A stretch of DNA of 16,945 bases from UBA11524 sp964383815 (GTDB taxonomy: Bacteria > Bacillota > Clostridia > Christensenellales > Aristaeellaceae): positions 1 to 16,945 of the forward strand of contig CAYLIC010000044.1 in assembly GCA_964383815.1 (NCBI GenBank). Reading direction: 5' to 3'. Numbering within the stretch: position 1 is the stretch's first letter; every line of letters starts with the position of its first letter. A program made the translations under genes and the position numbers. This document shows positions 5,480 through 12,956 of the stretch, in pieces. Under the pieces are notes generated by a model. The model had not been told where the DNA came from. It saw only the letters and a program-made list of their open reading frames with translations, and did no database searches.

Positions 5480-7207
5480 ATGAAGCTGAAAAACCTGGTT
5501 TCCAAGCGCTATAAGGAAACGCCTGCCGATTGCCAAATTGCCTCCCAGGCGCTGATGATGCGCGGCGGCTACATCAAGCCTGTGGGCAACGGCATCTACA
5601 CCCTGTTCCCCATCACCAAGCGGATCACTTCCAAGATTGAGAAGATTATCCGGGAGGAAATGAACCGCATTGACGGCCAGGAGCTGCTGTTCCCCGTGGC
5701 CATGCCTGCCTCCATCTGGCGCGAGTCCGGTCGATACGATTCCATCGGCTCCGAGCTGCTCCGCTTTAAGGATCGCTCCGAGCAGGACATGGTGCTGGGC
5801 ATGACCCACGAGGAAGCCTCCGTCCACTTCGTCCGCGATGTGGCAGACAGCTACACCCAGTACCCCTTCATGATTTACCAGATTCAGACCAAGTTCCGCG
5901 ATGAGCCCCGCTGCCGCGGTGGCCTGATTCGCGTGCGCGAGTTCACCATGAAGGATGCCTACTCCTTCCACACCTCCCAGGAGGATCTGGAGCGGTATTA
6001 CAAGATCTGCTATGATGCCTACAACCGCATTTTCGCCCGGGCAGGTGTGCCCGAGGTGGTGGCTGTAGCCTCCGACAGCGGTATGATGGGCGGCAAGGTG
6101 TCCCATGAATACATGCTGCTGACCCCCGTGGGCGAGGACACCATCGTCCTCTGCCACGATTGTGATTACCGCGCCAACATGGAGGCTGCGCCCTGCATCG
6201 TCCACGGTGAGGCGGGCGAGGTTGCCGAACTGCAAAAGGTCATGACCCCCGGTGTCAAGACCATTGAAGACCTGTGCGCCTTCCTGAATGTCCGTGCCGA
6301 TCAGACCTGCAAGGCCGTTGTCTACCAGGAAAACCTGACGGACAAGCTGGTGGTGGCGTTCCTGCGGGGCGACCTGGACATCAACGAAACCAAGCTGCGC
6401 AACTATCTGAAGGCAGAAATTCACGCTGCCGAGCTGAACGAGAACAGCCCCCTGTGTGCTGGCTTCATCGGCCCCAAGGGCATCAGCAAGGATGTGCGCG
6501 TGGTGTTTGATGCCTCCCTCCAGGGCATGAACGCACTGGTCTGTGGCGCCAACGAGCCTGACGCCCATATGACCGGGCTGAACATTCCCCGGGACATTGG
6601 CGAGGTGGAATATGTGGATGTGGCCAAGGCCTACGATGGCGGCATCTGCCCCGTTTGCGGCAAGCGCAGCATTTACACCTCCCGGGGCATTGAGGTAGGC
6701 AATATCTTCCAGCTTGGTACCAAGTACACCGAGAGCATGGACATGACCTATGTTGACCAGGATGGCAGCCTGAAGCATCCTATCATGGGCTGCTACGGCA
6801 TTGGCGTAGGCCGTTTGGCCGCTTCCGTTTGCGAGGCCCACCGGGACGACTACGGCCCCATTTGGCCCATTTCCATTGCACCCTGGCATGTACACCTGTG
6901 CTCCATGCGCGCCGACAACGAAGAGGTTGCTGCCGTTTCACAGAAGATTTACGACCAGCTGACCGCCAAGGGCATTGAAGTTATCTGGGACGACCGTCCC
7001 GTCAGCGCCGGTGTGATGTTTGCCGATGCCGACCTGTTCGGCGTGCCTGTCCGCGTGATTGTCAGCCCCAAGGGCCTGAAAAACGGCACCGTGGAAATCT
7101 CCGCCCGTGACAAGTCCTTCCAGGAGCGCAAGCCCGTGGAGGAAGCGGTGGACTTTGTCTACAACCACGTTGTGTCCGAGCTTGCCAAGCTGAACTGCAA
7201 GCTGTAA
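5480..7207 (+). CDS. proS: Proline-tRNA ligase, bacterial type with INS domain
   Basis: This 575-residue class II aminoacyl-tRNA synthetase charges tRNA-Pro in the cytosol. Motif 1 lies near residues 55-75. TXE is MTHEE (108-112). Motif 2 is the FRDEPR segment through MKDAYSF (139-163), and motif 3 is GCYGIGVGR (about 437-445). Between motifs 2 and 3 the YbaK-like INS editing insertion spans about residues 225-400, introduced by the CHDCDYRAN segment. The anticodon-binding domain covers about 470-575. The length fits the prokaryote-like ProRS class. ATG 5480 has AAAGGAG (5466-5472) 7 nt upstream; the open frame to its left belongs to the T-box. Expression should rise when uncharged tRNA-Pro accumulates. 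A terminator follows. Confidence 0.97.
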   Translation: MKLKNLVSKRYKETPADCQIASQALMMRGGYIKPVGNGIYTLFPITKRITSKIEKIIREEMNRIDGQELLFPVAMPASIWRESGRYDSIGSELLRFKDRSEQDMVLGMTHEEASVHFVRDVADSYTQYPFMIYQIQTKFRDEPRCRGGLIRVREFTMKDAYSFHTSQEDLERYYKICYDAYNRIFARAGVPEVVAVASDSGMMGGKVSHEYMLLTPVGEDTIVLCHDCDYRANMEAAPCIVHGEAGEVAELQKVMTPGVKTIEDLCAFLNVRADQTCKAVVYQENLTDKLVVAFLRGDLDINETKLRNYLKAEIHAAELNENSPLCAGFIGPKGISKDVRVVFDASLQGMNALVCGANEPDAHMTGLNIPRDIGEVEYVDVAKAYDGGICPVCGKRSIYTSRGIEVGNIFQLGTKYTESMDMTYVDQDGSLKHPIMGCYGIGVGRLAASVCEAHRDDYGPIWPISIAPWHVHLCSMRADNEEVAAVSQKIYDQLTAKGIEVIWDDRPVSAGVMFADADLFGVPVRVIVSPKGLKNGTVEISARDKSFQERKPVEEAVDFVYNHVVSELAKLNCKL

Positions 7208-7220
7208 GCAGAGACGCTGT

Positions 7221-7280
7221 CCCTGCACCCTGCCAGAGGCTCTGCCTCCGGGCTCCGCTTAAGGGATTTCATTCCTTAAG
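7221..7280. repeat. Possible dispersed intergenic palindromic element
   Basis: The 216-nt proS-aepY gap begins with a CCCTGCACCCTGCCAGAGG stretch and then a 7-bp inverted repeat CTTAAGG/CCTTAAG (7258-7264 with 7274-7280). The wording resembles palindromic CTGCACCC-type intergenic repeats I have seen in gut Clostridia. Only one copy is visible here, so its repeat nature is inference. Confidence 0.3.
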
Positions 7281-7314
7281 AATCCCGCTCTGCGTATGTG
7301 GAGCGGGATTTTAT
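7281..7314 (+). terminator. proS terminator
   Basis: A perfect 10-bp stem (7281-7290 with 7301-7310) with a ten-base loop runs into four T residues (7309-7312). Confidence 0.85.
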
Positions 7315-7333
7315 CTTTGCGGGGGTCAATGTG

Positions 7334-7374
7334 CGCAGCAGGCGCACCGCGACGCGGGAGAGCTGCGTTTTTTT
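7334..7374 (+). terminator. Possible second rightward terminator
   Basis: CGCAGC (7334-7339) can pair with GCTGCG (7362-7367) across a 22-base GC-rich loop, followed by seven T residues (7368-7374). The loop is long, so this is a weaker candidate, probably a backup between convergent transcription units. Confidence 0.4.
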
Positions 7375-7381
7375 GCTCAAC

Positions 7382-7410
7382 AAAAAAGCCTTCCCCCTTT
7401 GAGGGGAAGG
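7382..7410 (-). terminator. Terminator of the aepX-aepY unit
   Basis: On the minus strand an 8-bp stem (7403-7410 with 7389-7396) is followed by GC and then six T residues (7387-7382). It closes the leftward operon 13 bases beyond the aepY stop. Confidence 0.88.
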
Positions 7411-7423
7411 TCGGGCATTTCTC

Positions 7424-8545
7424 TTAGCATTTTTTCAGGTATGCCATGAAATTTTCCTTGTTTTCCAGCGCCGTAGTGGTGGGCCGGCCCAGGTCGTCCC
7501 GGGCGCCAATGGCGCATTTCACCTCGATGAAGGACAGCTCGCCGCTGTGCTTCGCCGCCAGCAGCGCCGCGTCCAGCTCCTCAAAGGTAGCGGCGGTGGC
7601 AACGCTGGCATAGCCGCAGGCCCGGGCCATGGCGGGCAGGTCGGCACCCTGCGCCACGGTAGGCATGCCGCCAACGGTTTCGTGTGCGCCGTTGTTGATC
7701 ACGATGTGCACCAGGTTTTTCGGCGCATTGCTGCCAATCACCGGCATGGCGCCCAGGTGCATCAGGGCGGCGCCATCGCCGTCAATGCACCACACCCGGG
7801 TGTCCGGCTTCTGCAAGGCAATGCCCAGGGCAATGGACGAGGCATGGCCCATGGAACCAACGGTGAGAAAGTCCCGCTCGTGTCCCTGGCCTGCCGCCGT
7901 GCGAATTTCAAACAGCTCCCGGCTGGCCTTGCCGGTGGTGGACACAATGGGGTCATCCCCGGTGCAGGCGGCAATGTGGCGGATAATCTCCTCCCGCTGC
8001 ATGGGGTATTCGTTGGCGTAGGTAACCTTCCCGCCATAGGTCAGCGCATTTTTCCGCACCACAATGGCGGCGCACTGGCCCTGCCGGAAAGCCTGGCGGA
8101 AGGCCTCCATGGCCTGGGTCAGCTGCTCCTCCGTGGTGTCCCGGGAGAGGACAAAGGCCGCAATGCCCATGTCCTCCAGCAGCCGCAGGGTCACCTGACC
8201 CTGGTAGATATGCTGGGGCTCATCATGGACGCCGGGCTCACCCCGCCAGCCAATCACGAACAGCGCAGGAATGGCGTACACCTGGTCATTCAGCAGGGAG
8301 GCCACAGGGTTGATGATGTTTCCTTCGCCGCTGTTCTGCATGTACACCACAGGCACCCTGCCTGTCGCCAGGTGATAGCCCGCAGCCAGGGCGGTGCAGT
8401 TGCCCTCATTGGCGGCGATAATATGGTGTTTGGGGTCAATGCCGTAGGTGTGCATCAGGTAGTTGCACAGGGCCTTCAGCTGGGAGTCCGGCACGCCGGT
8501 GTAGAAATCCGCACCCAGCGCACGGACAAACGTTTCCACCTGCAT
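7424..8545 (-). CDS. aepY: Phosphonopyruvate decarboxylase
   Basis: This 373-residue thiamine-diphosphate enzyme converts phosphonopyruvate to phosphonoacetaldehyde and CO2, the irreversible step that pulls the unfavourable PEP mutase reaction forward. Residues 1-165 form the PYR domain with catalytic Glu47 (AANEGNC), the typical QNSGEGNIINP (70-80) and WRGEPGVHDEPQH (100-112). Residues 195-373 form the PP domain with the ThDP/Mg motif IDGDGAALMHLGAM (254-267) leading to INNG (283-286), then HETVGGMPT. The length is usual for the family. The start ATG lies 3 nt after the aepX stop; its SD (GGAGGAA) is inside the last aepX codons, so the two are coupled. It is the last gene before a terminator, and no transaminase follows. 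Confidence 0.93.
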   Translation of the reverse strand: MQVETFVRALGADFYTGVPDSQLKALCNYLMHTYGIDPKHHIIAANEGNCTALAAGYHLATGRVPVVYMQNSGEGNIINPVASLLNDQVYAIPALFVIGWRGEPGVHDEPQHIYQGQVTLRLLEDMGIAAFVLSRDTTEEQLTQAMEAFRQAFRQGQCAAIVVRKNALTYGGKVTYANEYPMQREEIIRHIAACTGDDPIVSTTGKASRELFEIRTAAGQGHERDFLTVGSMGHASSIALGIALQKPDTRVWCIDGDGAALMHLGAMPVIGSNAPKNLVHIVINNGAHETVGGMPTVAQGADLPAMARACGYASVATAATFEELDAALLAAKHSGELSFIEVKCAIGARDDLGRPTTTALENKENFMAYLKKC

Positions 8546-8548
8546 GGA

Positions 8549-10564
8549 TTATTCCTCCTCCGGAATCAGCCGGATAATGTCCTTGAAGGGCATGCAAACA
8601 TCGTCGCATTCCTTGGCCCGGTGGTGCTGCAAAATCAGCCTGGCGGCATTCTGCATGGCGGGGAAGCCCGTGCGGGTCAGCTGGTTGGCATAGATGATGA
8701 CGTTCACGCCCCGGGCGTGGAACTCCTCTTCCGTCACCATGTTGAAGGAGGTAGGCACCACCACAATGGGCGTGGCGGCATCCTTGGCCCGGAAGCGCTC
8801 CACAAACTCGAAGATTTCCGCCGGATCCTTCTTGCGGCTGTGAATCATAATGGCATCCGCGCCCGCCTCGGTAAAGGCGAAGGCCCGCTGCAATGCGTCC
8901 TCCATGCCCCGCTCCAGAATCAGGCTTTCGATCCGGGCGCCAATCATAAATTCCGCAGTCTTTTGCGCTTTCTTGCCCGCGCGAATCTTGGCGCAGAAGT
9001 TCTCAATGCTGTCCTGGGTCTGCTGGACCTCCGTGCCGAAGAGGGAGTTTTTCTTCAGGCCGGTTTTGTCCTCGATAATCACCATGGAAACACCCATGCG
9101 CTCCAGCGTCCGCACGGTGTAAACAAAGTGCTCGGTCAGTCCGCCGGTGTCGCCATCGAAGATAATGGGCTTGGTGGTTACTTCCATAATGTCGTCAATG
9201 GTGCGGAAACGGCTGGTCATGTCCACCAGCTCAATGTCCGGCTTGCCCTTGGCGGTGGAATCGCACAGGCTGGAAATCCACATGGCATCGAACTGGCGGG
9301 CGCTGCCGTCCTCATACACCACGGTTTTCTCGGCAATCAGGCCTGTCAGGCCGCTGTGAGCCTCAATGGCCGTAATGGTACCCTTCAGGTCGATGGTGCG
9401 GCGCAGGCGCTTGCGGCGCACATCGGGCATGGACAGCTCCGCCACGGCGCGCCTGTCCAGCTGCCGGAGCTGGGCATCCCGCGCATAGGGGAACTCCACC
9501 AGGTGGCCCCCATAGGTGGAAAGCACTTCCATCACTTCATCTCTGATGGGCTTCTGGAAGCCGGTCACCCAGTCGTCTCCGTGCACCACCACATCCGGGC
9601 GGTAGCGCAGCAGGTTGTCCCGGTAGCTCAGCTTGTCCTGGGCTACCACCTTCCACACACCGCGGATGTTTTCAAACATCACCTTCCGCTCGGAAAAGGG
9701 CAGCAGCGGGTAGCGCTTGTAGGAAACCACCGCCTCGTCCGTCAGCACGCCGATGATCAGCCTGCCCAGCCGTGCAGCCTTGCGGATGATGGCCATGTGG
9801 CCGGAGTGGAGAATATCCGTGGAGAAGCACATGTACACCGTCCGCCGGGAAATTTCCTCCACCCGGGCGGAAACGGAGGCCAGGTCCTCCGCGTTGTCAA
9901 TTTCGGCGCAAAGCATGCCCTTCACATCCAGCGGCTGCAGGCAAACCCTGTCCTCCAGCAGCTCGTTCAGGGCATTCTCGGCATAGCAGGCGGTTTCACC
10001 CTTCTCACAGTAGCGGGCAATGGCCTCCTGCCAGGCGCACCAGTCCTCCCGGCTCAGCCGGTACAAGGGCTGTGCCGCCACGGCGCTGTCAAAGCAGTCA
10101 ATGCCAATCTGCCGTATTCTTCCATCCCGCACCACGGCCTTGAAGTCCTTCTGTGGCAGAGGCAGGCTGGTGCTGACAGCCATGCAGCTGCCCTCATGGG
10201 CCAGCACGGCATCCAGCACAGCGTTTTCAAACACCAGATCGCCATGCATCAGCAGCACATCATCGCCGCTGGCGGCCTGCCGGGCACAGAAAAGGGAGTA
10301 GATATAGTTGGTTTCCCGGTAGCGGGGATTGTTGACAAAGGTAATGTCCAGGCCCAGGTTCAGCTCCCGGCAGTAGCGCACCAGCACATCGTCAAACAGG
10401 CCGGTGGTCATCACCACCTGGGTCACACCGGCCTCCTCCAGCTGGCGCAGCTGGCGGCTGAGGATGGTGTCACTGGGGCTAATCTCCGTCATGCACTTGG
10501 GATGCCGGGAGGTCAATACCCCCATGCGGCTCCCCATGCCGGAGTTCAGAATAATTGCTTTCAT
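8549..10564 (-). CDS. aepX: Three-domain nucleotidyltransferase / cytidylyltransferase-like / PEP mutase
   Basis: This 671-residue fusion makes the C-P bond. Residues 1-235 are a LicC/PntC-like nucleotidyltransferase: LNSGMGSRMG (6-15), PKCMTEI (22-28), HGD (107-109) and EIDNAEDL (221-228). Residues 242-372 have a TagD-like cytidylyltransferase fold: TDILHSGH (249-256), SERK (291-294), VVHGDDW (326-332). The expected GISST motif is absent, with YARDAQLRQL (360-369) in its place. Residues 385-650 are a PEP mutase: EAHSGLTGLI (401-410), DGDTGG (470-475), IIEDKTGLKKNSLFG (496-510) and MIHSRKKDP (573-581). It should isomerise PEP to phosphonopyruvate and may CMP-activate a later phosphonate. The start ATG follows GAAGGAAG. 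It lies 22 nt after nrdR with no terminator between. Confidence 0.93.
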   Translation of the reverse strand: MKAIILNSGMGSRMGVLTSRHPKCMTEISPSDTILSRQLRQLEEAGVTQVVMTTGLFDDVLVRYCRELNLGLDITFVNNPRYRETNYIYSLFCARQAASGDDVLLMHGDLVFENAVLDAVLAHEGSCMAVSTSLPLPQKDFKAVVRDGRIRQIGIDCFDSAVAAQPLYRLSREDWCAWQEAIARYCEKGETACYAENALNELLEDRVCLQPLDVKGMLCAEIDNAEDLASVSARVEEISRRTVYMCFSTDILHSGHMAIIRKAARLGRLIIGVLTDEAVVSYKRYPLLPFSERKVMFENIRGVWKVVAQDKLSYRDNLLRYRPDVVVHGDDWVTGFQKPIRDEVMEVLSTYGGHLVEFPYARDAQLRQLDRRAVAELSMPDVRRKRLRRTIDLKGTITAIEAHSGLTGLIAEKTVVYEDGSARQFDAMWISSLCDSTAKGKPDIELVDMTSRFRTIDDIMEVTTKPIIFDGDTGGLTEHFVYTVRTLERMGVSMVIIEDKTGLKKNSLFGTEVQQTQDSIENFCAKIRAGKKAQKTAEFMIGARIESLILERGMEDALQRAFAFTEAGADAIMIHSRKKDPAEIFEFVERFRAKDAATPIVVVPTSFNMVTEEEFHARGVNVIIYANQLTRTGFPAMQNAARLILQHHRAKECDDVCMPFKDIIRLIPEEE

Positions 10565-10586
10565 GGCTCTTCCTTCTCTGTCAGGC

Positions 10587-11057
10587 TTATTCCATCATAC
10601 CCTTGTTTTCATTCACCAGCTTTTGCAGCTCGTCCATAAAGGTACCCAGGTCGGTAAACTTCCTGTAAACGGCGGCAAAGCGCACATAGGCCACATCATT
10701 CAGGGCCTTCAGCTCCGCCATCACCATGTCGCCGATTTTCTGGGTGGTGATTTCGCTGTCCATGCTGGCATAGGCAGCCTGCTCCACCCGGGCGGTAATG
10801 CCGTCAATCTGCTGGAGGGACACAGGCAGCTGGTTGCAGGCGTGGAGCACACCGGCCTTGATTTTCTGCGAATCAAAGCTCTCCCGGCGTCCGTCCCGCT
10901 TCACCACCATCAGGGGAACCATTTCAATTTTCTCATAGGTGGTAAAGCGCCGCCCGCAGCCCATGCACTCCCGGCGGCGGCGAATGCTGTTGCCCTCCTC
11001 CGTAGGGCGGGAATCGATAACCTTGCTTTCCGTGCAATTACAGTACTGGCACCGCAT
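10587..11057 (-). CDS. nrdR: Transcriptional repressor NrdR
   Basis: This 156-residue repressor of ribonucleotide reductase genes senses ATP/dATP. The N-terminal zinc ribbon uses Cys3, Cys6 (MRCQYC), Cys31 and Cys34 (ECMGC), and includes KVIDSRP and SIRRRREC. The ATP-cone spans about 49-139 (VKRDGRRESFDSQKI and onward). The length matches the family. The start at 11057 begins with the invariant MRC and has GGAGGAAG 5 nt upstream; a longer open frame upstream is not credible because it runs through the promoter. No nrd gene is in the window, so its targets lie elsewhere, and I saw no NrdR-box pair here. Its promoter is just upstream, and aepX follows after 22 nt. Confidence 0.96.
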   Translation of the reverse strand: MRCQYCNCTESKVIDSRPTEEGNSIRRRRECMGCGRRFTTYEKIEMVPLMVVKRDGRRESFDSQKIKAGVLHACNQLPVSLQQIDGITARVEQAAYASMDSEITTQKIGDMVMAELKALNDVAYVRFAAVYRKFTDLGTFMDELQKLVNENKGMME

Positions 11058-11087
11058 AACGGCTTCCTCCCAAATGTGCTTTTCCTT

Positions 11088-11116
11088 ATTATAGCATGGC
11101 AAACAGCCCATGAAAA
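11088..11116 (-). promoter_or_regulatory. nrdR promoter, extended -10
   Basis: Read on the minus strand, TTTTCA (11116-11111), a 17-bp spacer and a perfect TATAAT (11093-11088) preceded by TGC, an extended -10. It lies in the 74-nt recQ-nrdR gap and may drive nrdR-aepX-aepY together. Confidence 0.75.
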
Positions 11117-11131
11117 GGCCTGATGGCGAAT

Positions 11132-12898
11132 TTATTCCGGGTACTCCCCATCGTACACCAGGCCCAGCTTTGCCAGGCGGGAGCGAATGGCGCCGGCGGA
11201 GCGCTGGTGCTGGTCGCTCAGCTCCGCAATGGAAATGCCGTTCAGGTAGCCTTCCCGCAGCTCCTGCTCCTCCTGCCTTGTCCAGGCCCTGGGCCGGGCG
11301 TTGGGTGCCGGCACCCTGATCACCTTTTCGCCGCCCGGATGGGACACCGCAAACGCGTTGATAACCTGCAGAAAGGTGTTGCCCCACTTTCCCACCTTGG
11401 CAATGCCCATGCCGTGAACGGACAGCATCTCGTCCAGGTTGCGGGGCATGCGCCGGGCCATGTCGGTCAGGGTTTTGTCATCGCAGATGATATAGGGCGG
11501 CACCCGCAGGCCCTGGGCCAGCCTCAGCCGGCACACCCGCAGCTGCTCGTACAGGTCGTCCGGGTCGGCAGCGGGAAGCGGGGGAATATCCGCCTTGGGC
11601 GGCTGCACAAAGGCGCTGCCCATGGTTGTGGCCTTTTTCCTGCGGGATGGGCGCTGCAGCTCCTCCACATAGTCATACTGGGCGCCCACGCAATGGCTGC
11701 ACCCATCGCACTTTTCCGGCGCAGCCTGCCCGAAATACTTCAGGATATACTGTCTCAGGCAGTGATCCCCGGTGCAGTAGTCAATCATGGTTTCCAGCCG
11801 CCGCTGGTCCTGCCGCCGCACATTCTCCCGTTCATCCGCCGTCAGCTCCGGGTTCGGGTCGCCGTGGTCAATCATCCATTTGGCGGTGTATATGTCCGCA
11901 CCGCTGTACAGCAGGATGCACTCCGCGTCTGTTCCGTCGCGGCCTGCGCGGCCCGCCTCCTGGTAATACGCCTCCATGGAGCGGGGCATGTTGTAGTGAA
12001 TCACATAGCTCACATTGGATTTGTCAATGCCCATGCCAAAGGCGTTGGTGGCCACCATGACCTGCACCCGGTCGAACTGGAAATCCTCCTGGGAGGCCCG
12101 GCGCTCCCCGTCCGAAAGGCCTGCGTGGTACCGCCCGGCGGAGAAGCCCTCCTCCCGCAGCTTGGCGCACACCTCCTCCACGGCCTTCCTGGTGGCGCAG
12201 TACACAATGCCGCTCTGCTCCCTTTTCGTGCGAAGAATGGCGGACAGCGCCGGATATTTGGATTTGGGATGAACCACCTCGAAGTACAGGTTGGGTCTGT
12301 CGAACCCGGTGGCGGTGATGGCAGGCGCCTGCAGGCGCAGCAGGCGAACAATATCCTCCCGCACCCGGGCCGTTGCTGTGGCGGTAAAGGCGCCCACCGC
12401 AGGCCGCACAGGCAGCGCATCCACAAAATCCGCAATCTTCAGGTAATCAGGCCGGAAGTCCTGGCCCCACTGGGAAACACAATGGGCCTCGTCCACCGCA
12501 ATGAGGGACAGGGGCGCACTGCATGCAAACTGGCGGAAGGAGGCGGTTTCCAGCCGTTCCGGTGCCACATAGATCATCCTGTACATGCCCTGGCAGGCCC
12601 GCTGGGTTGCCAGTTCCAGCTGGGATGGGGTAAGGGAGCTGTTCAGGTAGGCGGCTGGCACGCCTGCGCTTTTCAGGGCGGAAACCTGATCCTTCATCAG
12701 GGAAATCAGGGGTGAAATCACCAGGGCAATGCCCGGCTTCATCAGTGCAGGCACCTGGTAGCACATGGATTTCCCCGCCCCGGTGGGCATGATGCCCAGG
12801 CAGTCCCGGCCGGAAAACAGGGCATCCACCAGGGGTTCCTGCCCGGGGCGAAAGCCATCGTGACCGAAATAGTGCTTCAGGGTCTCCAGCTTGTCCAT
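11132..12898 (-). CDS. recQ: ATP-dependent DNA helicase RecQ, variant domain layout
   Basis: This 588-residue 3'-5' superfamily 2 helicase acts in recombination and repair. The Q motif is FRPGQ (16-20), Walker A MPTGAGKS (37-44), DEAH 136-139 with the aromatic-rich loop CVSQWGQDFRPDY (140-152), and motif VI QEAGRAGRDG (313-322). Zinc cysteines are Cys380, Cys397, Cys400 and Cys403. An HRDC-like domain follows from about 446 to 520. Only about 40 residues lie between the zinc site and HRDC, too few for the RQC winged helix. The C-terminus instead has a helix-turn-helix-like segment (538-582: RAWTRQEEQEL, GISIAEL, RSAGAIRSRLAKLGL). Start ATG 12898 was chosen for AAGGAG 6 nt upstream; ATG 12913 lies before that SD. 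Confidence 0.95.
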   Translation of the reverse strand: MDKLETLKHYFGHDGFRPGQEPLVDALFSGRDCLGIMPTGAGKSMCYQVPALMKPGIALVISPLISLMKDQVSALKSAGVPAAYLNSSLTPSQLELATQRACQGMYRMIYVAPERLETASFRQFACSAPLSLIAVDEAHCVSQWGQDFRPDYLKIADFVDALPVRPAVGAFTATATARVREDIVRLLRLQAPAITATGFDRPNLYFEVVHPKSKYPALSAILRTKREQSGIVYCATRKAVEEVCAKLREEGFSAGRYHAGLSDGERRASQEDFQFDRVQVMVATNAFGMGIDKSNVSYVIHYNMPRSMEAYYQEAGRAGRDGTDAECILLYSGADIYTAKWMIDHGDPNPELTADERENVRRQDQRRLETMIDYCTGDHCLRQYILKYFGQAAPEKCDGCSHCVGAQYDYVEELQRPSRRKKATTMGSAFVQPPKADIPPLPAADPDDLYEQLRVCRLRLAQGLRVPPYIICDDKTLTDMARRMPRNLDEMLSVHGMGIAKVGKWGNTFLQVINAFAVSHPGGEKVIRVPAPNARPRAWTRQEEQELREGYLNGISIAELSDQHQRSAGAIRSRLAKLGLVYDGEYPE

Positions 12899-12927
12899 AG
12901 CAGGCTCCTTCATTCGTTATCCTGTTC

Positions 12928-12956
12928 ATTGTACCGCGAAAAGGGTCTTTCCGCAA
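12928..12956 (-). promoter_or_regulatory. recQ promoter
   Basis: On the minus strand, TTGCGG (12956-12951), a 17-bp spacer and TACAAT (12933-12928), 29 nt before the chosen recQ start. The -35 lies partly inside the palindrome at 12952-12965. Confidence 0.6.

Noticed and set aside
5225..6895. A long minus-strand frame opposite the T-box and proS
   Set aside because: It is antisense to proS, without SD or recognisable motifs, and it crosses the T-box leader.
7547..10639. A 1030-residue open frame on the + strand opposite aepX and aepY
   Set aside because: It is rich in His, Gly and Gln with no domain pattern and lies antisense to two clearly recognised genes. Long antisense frames are expected in GC-rich coding DNA.
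10587..11387. Long 266-residue version of NrdR
   Set aside because: The extra N-terminus runs through the nrdR promoter and the recQ 3' end; the protein must begin with MRC at 11057.
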